DNA of 64,000 nt from Onchocerca volvulus. Lineage: Eukaryota; Nematoda; Chromadorea; Rhabditida; Onchocercidae. The translations under genes and the position numbers were made by a program. The DNA lies in the NCBI GenBank assembly GCA_000499405.2, contig HG738140.1, positions 4,177,202-4,241,201 of the forward strand, in the 5' to 3' direction. The notes beneath the pieces are model-generated. The model saw nothing but the letters and a program-made list of their open reading frames with translations, was not told the origin of the DNA and did no database searches. Position 1 is the first letter of the stretch; each line of letters begins with the position of its first letter. This document shows positions 11,765 through 22,606 of the stretch, one piece after another.

Positions 11765-12590
11765 AACTGAAAACAGAATTCATTCCCACAATTTTTTCAC
11801 GATCAGAAAGAAACAGCGACAGTTTATTATTAGTCAAAATTTGATCTCTATGATAAGTCTCTACGGTTTTGCTTATTTTTTTTTTCCAAAAGAAACCAGC
11901 TTGAGAGATTTTGAAAACAATTTCTCCGAACTTTGCATAGTGCAATACATTGATAAAAAAGAAAAATACTGTAAATTACCATACAAGAATTCAAATGCAT
12001 TTTTATATTTCTGGACTGGTTGGCTGCTTATTCAGTAACTTCAATCAGTAAATTTATGCTAGAGTTTATTTTCTTTAATTTACTCAATTTGTCTATTTTA
12101 ATTTTAAAATTTCTTGCTGATCATTCCGTAAAAATATTTTGATTCATCTTAATTGCAACAGTATTTTAAAATATTTAATTCACTGACAAGCTTTGAGCAA
12201 TTATATACCATTAACCTTACTGGCCCTAAAATACTTTCGACTCTGAAATAAAAAAAATGCTGAAAATTATCATATTATCATACATCAATCAATCTCACGA
12301 AATTTCTCTTGCCATATCGTATTTTCATTTTTTCGGATTCGTGGCTACTTAGTCAGTAATTTCAGTCGAATGATTTATGCGTGACTTTATTTTTTTCTTT
12401 TACTTAACTTTCCATTTTAACTTTAAAACTTCTTAATAATCTTTCCAAAAATTTTTTGATTCATTTTTTTTTTTTTTTTTTTTTTTGCAATAGTGCTTCA
12501 AAATATTTAACTCGATGATATGTTTTCATTCAGTTATACAATGCTTTACTGAAGTATTTTCGACACTTAAATAACAAATGTCAACTTCAT
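11765..12590 (+). repeat. Receptor 3' flank with an internal tandem duplication
   Basis: This is a diverged copy of the sequence downstream of receptor B (17.16-17.7 kb). Within it, about 11.98-12.27 kb and 12.29-12.58 kb are two imperfect tandem copies of the same 300-bp segment. Each has a GGxTGCTTA/GGCTACTTA block, then a CTCAATTTGTC-type block, then a TTTTAAAATATTTAA-type block. No coding sequence is evident. Confidence 0.6.
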
Positions 12591-13440
12591 TTAAAGCACG
12601 AATTCTTCGTACAGAAGATTTTTTTGCATATTTTATACAAGACCTGCGAAGCTGGATTCAGATTTAGGTTACTGAGAAAAACAGATATCAAAGCAAGGTC
12701 GAAATATTATTAGTAGGAGCTTCATTACCGTAAAAATAGGAACAAAAAAAAAATGCTCTTGCTTGAAAAACTCAAAATCAAGATAGTAAAAAAAAAAAAA
12801 GAGAAATGAATTCCTTTTCACTTGGTAGCAAATAATTCACACGTTTTTTTTTTTTTTTCTTACGAATAGCAAGTTTACAACTGTCAGAATAAACCTTAAG
12901 TTTGAATTGCATAAAATATAGGAGAAATGATGATGCATATTTTACTGTAGGAAATATTTGGCAGACCTATTGCAGCAGTAAATGGGTGAGATAAAAACAT
13001 TACATAAATAACAAAAGCAATTAAAGCTGAATAGCAAATGAAATTAGCCAATGGCATATTATCAATCAGTTCCTTATTGTTAAATTTTGTTGAAATTTTT
13101 TGAATAAAAATATTTCTCAAATGGCAATGTCAATTTTCAAAAAAAAATGAACTACCTCAATAAAATGGCTGCGAAATCGATTATAACTCATGGTTCAATT
13201 AAAAATATGACACTATATAAAGAGAGCTAAGCGATGCTAAATTCCGGGTAACCTGATGAAATAGTAGGAGAATAAGAGTCTGATATTTGGTTGCAATTTC
13301 TTCAAGTTTGTAAGGTACGCCAGCACCATAGGTAATATCATGCACTAAACCTTTTGCTTTTTCTAATATGATTAAGTCTTTGTATTATAGAAATATCTTA
13401 ATACATGCAAACTTTTGATTTTTACGCTATAAATAACATA
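12590..13440. other. Gene-poor spacer between receptor units; possible old receptor remnant
   Basis: The only notable reading frame is 12896-13120 on the - strand (74 codons). It has two hydrophobic stretches, and its end, SPIFYAIQ, resembles the NPxxY region at the end of TM7 in rhodopsin-like receptors. No matching upstream exons were found. It could be a remnant of another GPCR or chance. Poly-A and poly-T runs occur at about 12.46, 12.75-12.8 and 12.85 kb. Confidence 0.3.
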
Positions 13441-14801
13441 TAGAAAATTTCATTATGGAATGGTAATATGAAGTAAATAACTCCTTTTGCGATATGTTAA
13501 CATATTGTAAATTATGCTGTAGTTGACAAGTAGAAAGCATGATTCTTTTGCACTGAAGTTAGCAAATTGTGAATTAACTCTTCACAATCTATGTTAACTT
13601 GTTGTGGATTGTACTAAAGTTCACATGCAGTAAATTATTTCCTGTGAAAAGGTTTATATTTGAAGAGATTCATTCATACATTTATTCAGTTCTTTGCTCT
13701 GATTTTTAGTTTCGAAAATGGAGCTTTCCAGACTTCATCAAACTCTATCAATTACCAATACCAATAATCCAAAGATAATTTTCTTATTGTCAAAACGAAG
13801 TTCAAATTATCGGTTGTATTATCGATATTAATCAATTCATTTGCGTATCGTAGTTGCAGTACATAAAATTCATCATATCAAGGAATTCATTACATAACAA
13901 AGTCATCTATGAATTCCAATCCTCAACAAAAAATCTTTCAAAAATCACCTTCACGATATAAATGAAATACATATTGAGGAAACCAAAAAAATACGGACCT
14001 TTCCATCTACTGGCAATGTTTCTTAATCAACTTGGATATTTCATCTTAAATAATTTCTGAAGCAATGAATAAGCGATAATTAGTTACACTGCCGATTTTA
14101 TCTGTTCCTACATAAAACAAACACTTCAATTTATTCAGAAATTTAAACTTTCGGGAAGTGAGAAACTGTATAAATTTTGCGACAAAATTTTCAATTCATT
14201 AAGCTTCAATTCATCGCTTTTTTAAGAGACAAAAAAACAATAATTAGTTATATAACAATTCTATCCATTTTCGCATATCTTATGTATTCTAATTGGTTCT
14301 ATTAATTTAGACTTTTGAAAAGTAATAAACACTTCAATTCAGTAAGTGCAATTTTCCAATTTTACATTGCCATTAGTGTTCCGTGCTTCCGTAAGTGTTC
14401 CCGTTAAGTTTTTCAAAAATATTCAAAAATTTAAATCACTGTCAATTTTCTGATTGTGCATTATGTTTAATGACTTAGAGTAATCTCAAATTTCAAGCGA
14501 GCTAAATTTAACAATCTTAATATTTACAATTAAAATGGAATGCCTAAGAGTTAGGTGCACGTCATTCAGTGTGTAAGTGGAAATTTTCTATCTTAAGATA
14601 ACTCAGTTAAGCAGAATATTGAAGAACCTCTAATTATTTATATGCGCGAAAATTTTTAGAAAGGTTTGGTTTTAGCATTTTTGGACTGTTTCAGGAGATA
14701 TTATTTGCTTTGTAATTAAAATTCCCATGCGCAATATTATACGATTTTGCCAATTCTGTCAATTGTTTTAAAAGATTGTCCTATTTCACTTTTTCATACC
14801 A
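13440..14801 (+). repeat. Upstream flank of receptor copy B, a diverged tandem copy of the copy A flank
   Basis: Blocks in this stretch align in order with about 7.55-8.7 kb in front of copy A, for example the TAACATATTGTAAATTATGC and ATCGGTTGTATTATCGA blocks. Identity is clearly lower than between the A and C flanks. This supports a tandem A/B duplication older than, or less homogenised than, the inverted one. No gene is seen. Confidence 0.6.
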
Positions 14802-17150
14802 ATGGAACCTGCCATTAACGAAACAACAATTGAAGATAACATTGTTGTAAACAATACAAACAATATTTTGCATATATATGCTTATTTGTTTGTTGGTACG
14901 CTGATCACATTGGTCAATATTCCCGTCTTTCCGCTTGTGATAATGCGTAAAGCACTCAGGTGATTTATATCATGAAGTTTCTGTGAAAATATGCATTGAA
15001 CATATTTTGACCAAAAAATCACCAAACAAGACATAAGCATTTCAACCTGTCAGTTCAAATAAAGAAGATTATTCCAAAATAGTGCACATATAACACGTGA
15101 GAAAATTTAAATGTTTTAGAGGCCCTTTCGCAGTCCTTTTAGTTACATTCTTCAACAGTGAATTTACCGGGATCAGTGCTGTATTACTGGGAGTAAAGCG
15201 AACAATTGTTTCTTTTCGTGGAGAACGGCTCATCAGTCATCACGAATGTGTGCTGAATGTTGGTTTATATTTTGAAAAGCGAGAACCATTTATTTCATTT
15301 ATTTATTTATTTATTTTTTCTTTGAATTCTTGAGAAATGCAGGAGAAAATTTCTTGTCACAAAGTATAAAAAAATGGGGGAGAAAAAAATAAAATCCTAG
15401 CAAATCCGCTAAAATAGGGAAAAGTATTTAAAATGATCCATTTTCTTAATGATGTTAAGAGTTATTGAAAACATTAAAATAAAATAGTTAACAAATATTC
15501 TATGTGATTTTAATACAATCAATTCAAACAATAATCAGAATTATGATACTACGAATTCAACAAATAAAATACCAGGTGCCCACTCTTCTTCTAATGTCAT
15601 ATCTTCTGAATGGAACGAGTTTGTTAATGAACAGCGTGGAAAGACTTTGTGTTGTAACATTCCCATTATATTATTATATTCATAGTAGACGGATAAGCTA
15701 TTCATTAATTGCTGTGCAATATGTAATTACTATCATTATGATCGCTTCTACAGTTGTTGCAAGTTTAATTGAACCGACTCGACGCATTTCTAATTTCTGC
15801 TGGTAAGTAATATAAGTTAGAACAAATAATTATAAACAATCATTTTAACAAGTCAAAACGAATAATCATTGCTTAAAACAAATCATCGTTTTACTCCTAA
15901 ACTTTCTTTGTCATCTTGGTTGTTGTATCAGATACCTTCCAAAATAAGACAGTGAAATTGGGGGCATAATAATACTTACTGTTTTCTTTATTTTCAAAAT
16001 CTACGATGTGATAACTATTGCAGGTTGCAACACGTATTTTCACCTCCTTTTTCTGTAGCATCATTGCTGTTGACTTACATTGTTTCGTTGCTGAGTGTTG
16101 TTCTAATGATTATTGCTGTTGTCATTTTAAGAAAGTACGATTTTAAAAATTTCTATTTTTAAAAATGAAACTATACCTTTTTAATTATATCATTCTCTTA
16201 CTTTTAAGCTGTTTAGTATCCTCCATTCAGCATGAAATTCTTGTGATTTTGGATGAAAATTTAATGGTGATATAATAATAGATTGACTAGCAGTAAAACA
16301 AATCGAGAGTAATCTCATTATTTTCCGAATTGTATAAGAACGGAGGAAATTGGGAGGAATAAGACAATTGCAATCCAGTGATATCAGAATTTTCTGATAT
16401 ATCTTTCGAGAGATTTCAAGTAATAACTCAAACAGACATGTTACAATATAAAACAAGCGTTATATTTATTTTCCATATAACTTTCACAGCAAGTGACAAT
16501 GCGTCTAAATCAAAGTCAAATATGAATTGGATTTTAATCATATCATTATAATATTATTCAAAGGAAGTTCGGTTCGCAGTTTCTTTCAAATCACTCATGT
16601 AATCGCAATTTGACACAATTTCTCAAGAATCAAAAACGATACACCCAAACATCGCTCATCTCTTGTTGTTTTACATTTTGTATGTATTTGCATTCCGATT
16701 TCTCTAAACAATCTGACGAAGATTAAGTTATCTTGATGATAACGAAACATTTCTGAGATTCTAGGACATAAGTTTGATTTATGACTTCTTCAACATGCAA
16801 TCGACTAAACAGTTGTGGGAAATATTGAGCTCAAACTTTTTGCTATCAAAGTAGTGAATTTTATCAATAATTTCCTATTTTTATTGCTTTATTTTGATAG
16901 TTTCTTTACAGTTTTTGTCGTGTTACCATCAATTGCGGAACAGATTAATCGGATGAAAACTTCTGTAGTGCCGCAAATCACTTTGATGTGTTGTGTTTAT
17001 TTGCGTTTACTGAATTCCTGCAATTTGGTAATAATATTTTTGTATCGTCAAAGAGATTTACGGCATGCTGCAATGCGATGTCTCAAAAATCAATTCTGTG
17101 GACGGAAAAATCATGTAAAACCAATCAAAACTATTGGCTTTGGAAAATAA
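14802..17150 (+). CDS. Serpentine (Srsx-like) seven-transmembrane receptor, copy B
   Basis: The gene has the same six-exon structure as copy A and totals 329 codons: 14802-14959, 15120-15258, 15576-15802, 16024-16134, 16564-16679 and 16912-17150. All junction phases agree. TM segments, the Cys in front of TM3 (HHECVLN), the ERLCVV motif and the QKRYTQTS loop are conserved. Exon 3 differs from copy A at very few bases, whereas exons 1 and 2 have many amino-acid changes, including MEPAINETTIEDN at the N-terminus. The C-terminus (IKTIGFGK) matches copy C, not copy A. The exon 5 acceptor reads CAAAG rather than CACAG, which may weaken it. Ligand and expression are unknown; the role as a chemoreceptor is inferred from family type. 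Confidence 0.78.
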
Positions 17151-17715
17151 AGAAATCACGTCAGTTTATTGATTTGCTTATTATTAATTTGTATTTGATC
17201 TCTATAATAAGTTTATACCACAAAGTAGTACCATTTTTAATAAAATCGGCATGAGGGTTTTTGAAAATAAATTTTTTAGACTTTGAATGATGCAGCATAT
17301 TATGCATGTCACTCAAAAATAGTACTTCATGTACTTTTCAAGATTACAAAGTTGAAAAATAATTCAGCCATCAGTTGGGAAGTTATAAAAAAAAATTATG
17401 AGAAATTACCACATGATAATTAATGTCATATTTTCATGATTTTGGATTCGTTGGTTGTTTATTCAATAACTTGAGCAGTTAATTTCTGCGAGATTTATAT
17501 TCTTTATTTACTCAATTTGTCTATTTTAACTCTAAAACTTTTTACTAATCTTTCCGTAAAAATGCTTTCAACCATTTTTATGGCAATAGCATTTTAAAAT
17601 AATTAATGATTGACAAGCTTTGAGGCAATTATATAATGTTAACTTAGCTGACACAAAAGCACTTCCGGTTCTGAGACGAAAAAAAAATGCTGAACATTAT
17701 CCTATTATCATTGTC
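15540..17715 (+). repeat. Left arm of the inner inverted repeat (receptor B body and 3' flank)
   Basis: This arm pairs with about 19.675-21.84 kb in reverse complement. The match covers receptor exons 3-6, the introns and about 550 bp of 3' flank. It ends where the LTR-like block begins at 17.71 kb. The spacer of about 2 kb holds the Bel/Pao remnant. Confidence 0.8.
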
Positions 17716-18235
17716 GCTGAAATCGCGAGGATAAAAGAAGAAAATCAGTGATTTCCTTGTTTTAAATTTGACAGTGCATATTTGCTGTATGCGATTGTGA
17801 AGTCACTTTTTTTCTATCAAGTTAATGAGCTTTGAAAAAGCTCTCTTTCATCTTGCACTAACCACAAACCCAATCTCATGCGCACTAAAGGCGTATGCTT
17901 CCGAGACAACAAAGGATCTTTCTTGTCTCTACAAAATGTTACCAGGATCCTCAATCCAAGAAGAAGATGAGGGTCCTGAGTACAAAAATCATTTCAACAA
18001 ACAAGCAGCCATGTGCTCGGTCGGATGGTCCAGCTCGTGGTATATCAATTCTTCTTCTTTGCGTTACCCTATATTCCCTTTTTGTTTGTATTATAATTTC
18101 TTCATGAAAATTGTCCTTTGATATTGTTGAAATTGTATTGTTAATGTAATTGTTGTAATAACTGCTGCGTACGTTGATTAACAAATTAATCATAATAAAG
18201 GTTTAATTACCCAAGTTTGAGGTATGTTTCCAAGT
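17712..18235 (+). mobile_element. LTR-like block in front of the Bel/Pao fragment
   Basis: The block is a diverged copy of 11178-11737. It begins with GTCGCTGAAATCGCGAGG and contains AATAAAGG near its end, as expected for the polyadenylation signal of an LTR. It directly precedes Bel/Pao pol sequence on the same strand, which favours a 5' LTR. The reading frames inside it (17825-18121 and others) show no recognisable protein. Confidence 0.5.
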
Positions 18236-18249
18236 ATGTTTCCGATTGC

Positions 18250-19620
18250 TTACATAGAGGTTCAGTTATGCTGCCATCGTTAGTAAGAATAATATTACGT
18301 GTACCAGGCAAGCACATTACATAATAGTGACGGATGTAGAAAAGGCATTCCTACAAGTAGGTCTCCATAAGAAAGGTAACGATGTCACCAGATTCTTTTG
18401 GTAAGAAGATATCAGGAAAGAAACAATACTAGAAAATATTGTTATTTGCCGATTCAAAAGAGTGCCGTTTGGAATAATATCTCCCCATTTTTACTCTCTG
18501 CAGCTATACCATATCTGATTAACAGCAAAGCCTCAGTTATATCTGAAAAAGTAGTAAAGAATATCAACGTTGATAACGTAGTGCCATCAGCGGAGAGTGT
18601 AGAAGGAGGAATTAGAAAAGCGGATGAGGCAAAAGATCTGTTTGGAAAAACAAAAATGAATCTGAGAGAATTTTCTGCTAATTTCGATATCAACGAGGAA
18701 AACTATCGTAAGAAAGAAATAGGATTTATTACAAAATTCCTAGACATCAAATGAAACAGAAAGAAAGATCTATTTCAGTGGAAATAGAATATCACTGAGG
18801 AAAGTTTGCAATCAAAACGCGAGCCACTAAAATTTTCGGCCTCAATTTTTGATCCTCCAGGACTATCGTGTCCTGTAATAGTATTATGGAAGATGCTAGT
18901 GCAAAACTATGGTAAAGTGGCACTAATTGGAATGATAAATGAAATACAGAATAGATATCAATGTAAGAATCCTTCATAGATGCGCCAGAAATTTCAATAC
19001 CTCAATGGGTTTCAAAAGAAAATCGCGACCTTCACGTTTTCCTAGACGCTTCGATAAGGGGAATAGGAGTGGCCGTAAGAAGAGAAAGTAATTTATTATC
19101 TAAAACCTTATTTGATCTATGGGAAATCAAGATTGGTTCCGAAGAAAAGGGAAATAATAAGTCTGCTACAATTCCACGATTAGAATTGTTGGTAGTAGCA
19201 TTAGGGACAAGAATAATAGAGTTTTTAGGACAAGAAAATGCGGTAGAGAATGTATATCTATGGACCGATAGTGTCTGTGCAATACAATGGATAAAGAAAA
19301 CCCCCTATAGGGTCAAGATATATTACCAAAAGAATAACTGAAATAAAAGGAGTCAAAGGTATCATGTTTCATCATGTTAAATTAGCCGATAATCCTGCTG
19401 ATCTAGCTTCTCGTGGAGTGCTACCAAAAGTACTGAAAGATAGTTCGTAATGGTGAAATGGGCCAATTTGGATGGTTTATCCACTAGAAAGACGGCCAAG
19501 AGAAGAATTTGGCGAAGAAATTCAAGAAAGGATTTATATGGCACTAGGACTGACGATCTACACGGAAATATTATCTGTAACAACGATGACAACGTAAACG
19601 AAAACGATTTTCTTCATTAC
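18250..19620 (+). mobile_element. Decayed Bel/Pao LTR retrotransposon, pol fragment (RT and RNase H)
   Basis: On the + strand, broken by stops and frameshifts, the stretch encodes pieces of a Bel/Pao polymerase in the normal order. DVEKAFLQV near 18.33 kb is the first catalytic Asp block of the reverse transcriptase. FGIISPF-type sequence follows near 18.47-18.5 kb. Where the family has YVDD, this copy reads NVDN near 18.57 kb. From about 19.0 kb comes the RNase H region with FLDAS, IPRLELL and WTDSVCAIQWI, then a connection region with NPADLASRG near 19.39 kb. Gag, protease and integrase are absent. It is a dead fragment sitting in the spacer between receptors B and C. Confidence 0.85.
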
Positions 19621-19674
19621 AGAAATTAATCCGGACCATTTTATTTGTCATGAGATTGTCATGACATTGATTGC

Positions 19675-21840
19675 TATATGATAATATGATAATTTTCAGC
19701 ATTTTTTTTTCGTTTCAGAACCGGAAGTGCTTTTGTGTCAGCTAAGTTAACATTATATAATTGCCTCAAAGCTTGTCAATCATTAATTATTTTAAAATAC
19801 TGTTGCAGTAAAGATGAATCAAAACATTTTTTCGAAAAAAAAGTGAGAAATTTCAAAGTTAAAATAGACAAATTGAATAAATAAAGAATATAAATCTCGC
19901 CTAAATCAACTGCTCAAGTTACTGAATAAACAACCAACGAATCCAAAATCATGAAAATATGACAGTTATTCTTTTATGGTAATTTCTGACAATTTTTTTT
20001 TTTATAACTTTCCAACTAATGGCTGAATTATTTTGCAATTTTGTAATCTTAAAAAGTACATGGAGCATTATTTTTGAGTGATTTACATGATGTGCTGCAT
20101 CATTCAAAGTCTAAAAAATTTATTTTCAAAAACCCTCATGCCGATTTTATTAAAAATGATAATACTTTGTTGCACAAACTTATCATACAGATCAAATACA
20201 GATTAATAATAAGCAACTCAATAAACTGACGTGATTTCTTTATTTTCCAAAGCCAATAGTTTTGATTGGTTTTACATGATTTTTCCGTCCACAGAATTGA
20301 TTTTTGAGACATCGCATTGCAGCATGCCGTAAATCTTTTTGACGATACAAAAATATTATTACCAAATTGCAGGAATTCAGTAAACGCAAATAAACACAAC
20401 ACATCAAAGTGATTTGCGGCACTACAGAAGTTTTCATCCGATTAATCTGTTCCGCAATTGATGGTAACACGACGAATACTGTAAAAATAAAACAATAAAA
20501 TGAAGCAAAAAAAAAAAAAATTATTAAAAATTCGCTACTAAATACGCTAAAAGTTTAAGAACGATATTTCCCACAACTGCTTAGTCCACTGCATGTTGAA
20601 GACTTTTTGAAACTTATATCCTAAAATCTCGGATATTTTTCGCTATCATCAAAATAATTTAGTCTTCGTCAGAATTATGTAAAAAAAATCGGAACTAAAA
20701 AACATACAAAATGTAAAACAACAAGAGATGAGCGATGTTTGGGTGTATCGTTTTTGATTCTTGAGAAATTGTGTCAAATTGCGATTACATGAGTGATTTG
20801 AAAGAAACTGCGAACCGAACTTCCTGTGAATAGTATTCTAATGATATGATTAAATATTTGACTTTAATTTTGAAGCATTGTCGCTAGCTGTGAAGTCATA
20901 TGGAAAATTATGATACGCTTGTTTTATATTGTAACATGTCTGTTTGAGTTATTACTTGTAATCTCTCGAAAGATATATCAGAAAATTCTGATATCACTGG
21001 ATTGCAATTGTCTTATTCCTCCCAATTTCCTCCGTTCTTATACAATTCGGAAAATAATGAGATTACTCTCGATTTGTTTTACTGCTAGTCAATCTATTAT
21101 TATATCACCATTAAATTTTCATCCAAAATCACAAGAATTTCATGCTGAATGGAGGATACTAAACAGCTTAAAAGTAAGAGAATGATATAATTAAAAAGGT
21201 ATAGTTTCATTTTTAAAAATAGAAATTTTTAAAATCGTACTTTCTTAAAATGACAACAGCAATAATCATTAGAACAACACTCAGCAACGAAACAATGTAA
21301 GTCAACAGCAATGATGCTACAGAAAAAGGAGGTGAAAATACGTGTTGCAACCTGCAATAGTTATCACATCGTAGATTTTGAAAATAAAGAAAACAGTAAG
21401 TATTATTATGCCCCCAATTTCACTGTCTTATTTTGGAAGGTATCTGATACAACAACCAAGATGACAAAGAAAGTTTAGGAGTAAAATGATGATTTGTTTT
21501 AAGCAATGATTATTCGTTTTGACTTGTTAAAATGATTGTTTATGATTATTTTTTCTAACTTATATTACTTACCAGCAGAAATTAGAAATGCGTCGAGTCG
21601 GTTCAATTAAACTTGCAACAACTGTAGAAGCGATCATAATGATAGTAATTACATATTGCACAGCAATTAATGAATAGCTTATCCGTCTACTATGAATATA
21701 ATAATATAATGGGAATGTTACAACACAAAGTCTTTCCACGCTGTTCATTAACAAACTCGTTCCATTCAGAAGATATGACATTAGAAGAAGAGTGGGCACC
21801 TGGAATTTTATTTGTTGAATTCGTAGTATCATAATTCTGA
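19675..21840 (-). repeat. Right arm of the inner inverted repeat (receptor C body and 3' flank)
   Basis: This arm is the reverse complement of about 15.54-17.715 kb. Inside it, about 20.58-20.92 kb matches copy A better than copy B (for example the TTTTTTTACATAATTCTGACG segment of the intron). Positions 20.92-21.43 kb and the last exon match copy B better. The arm is therefore mosaic. Confidence 0.8.
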
Positions 21841-22606
21841 TTATTGTCCGAATCGACTACATAAAAATCATTTTTTTTTTTTTTTAATGACGAAGGATTT
21901 GTTACTATTTTATTTCAATGCTTCCAAAACTCTAAACATTGTTAAGAAAATGGACCACTTATATAACTTTTATAGTTTTCTCTATTTTGTGTAATACATT
22001 TATTTAGATTCATTTTTTCTTTCCTCTTTTTCCTCCCTGATTATTTCTGCTACATTTCTCAAGGTTTCGAATTACAAAGATGAATGATTTTCATTAATAA
22101 ACAAACATTCAGCACACATTCATCATGATCAATAAGTCGTTCTTCTCCAACAAAAACGATTGTTCGTTTTACTCCCAATAATATCGCAATGATCCCGATT
22201 AATTCACTGTTCAAGAATGTAACCGCAAGAATCGCAGAAGAATCTCTGAAAACTTTGAATTTGCTTATATGTTATCGGTGGACTGTTTTGGATTGAATTT
22301 TTCATATTCGAACTGATAATTTCAAATGCTTATGTCTTGTCTGGCAATGATTTTTTGATGAAACTATTCATCAAAATATGTTCAGTGTATATCTTCACAA
22401 TATTTTTTATGAGATAAATCAATTGACCTGAGTGTTTTACGTATTATCATAAGCGGAAAAGCAGGTATGCTGATCAATGTGAGCACTATACCGATAAACA
22501 AATAAGCATATTTTTCCATAATGAAGCTGACAACTTCTGGCAATAATCTTTCAATGTTTACGACGATATTCGCATCTTCAGCTGTATCGTTAATAGCAAA
22601 ATTCAT
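20240..22606 (-). CDS. Serpentine (Srsx-like) seven-transmembrane receptor, copy C
   Basis: Six exons on the - strand give 336 codons: 22606-22428, 22245-22107, 21799-21573, 21351-21241, 20823-20708 and 20478-20240. Phases agree at every junction. The N-terminus is seven residues longer than in A and B and largely different, but the Y-AYLF TM1 start and the MNFAIN opening are shared. Exon 3 encodes the same protein as in copy A. The C-terminus follows copy B (IKTIGFGK), with one change, RQKDLRH for RQRDLRH. The gene lies tail-to-tail with copy B, and its 5' side faces the IFT140 3' end about 2.8 kb away. It appears intact. Function as a chemoreceptor is inferred from family type; the ligand is unknown. 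Confidence 0.78.

Noticed and set aside
20136..20402. 88-codon frame overlapping the last exon of receptor C (and 16988-17254 in copy B)
   Set aside because: It is a shifted frame over the real exon 6, whose own frame continues the receptor.
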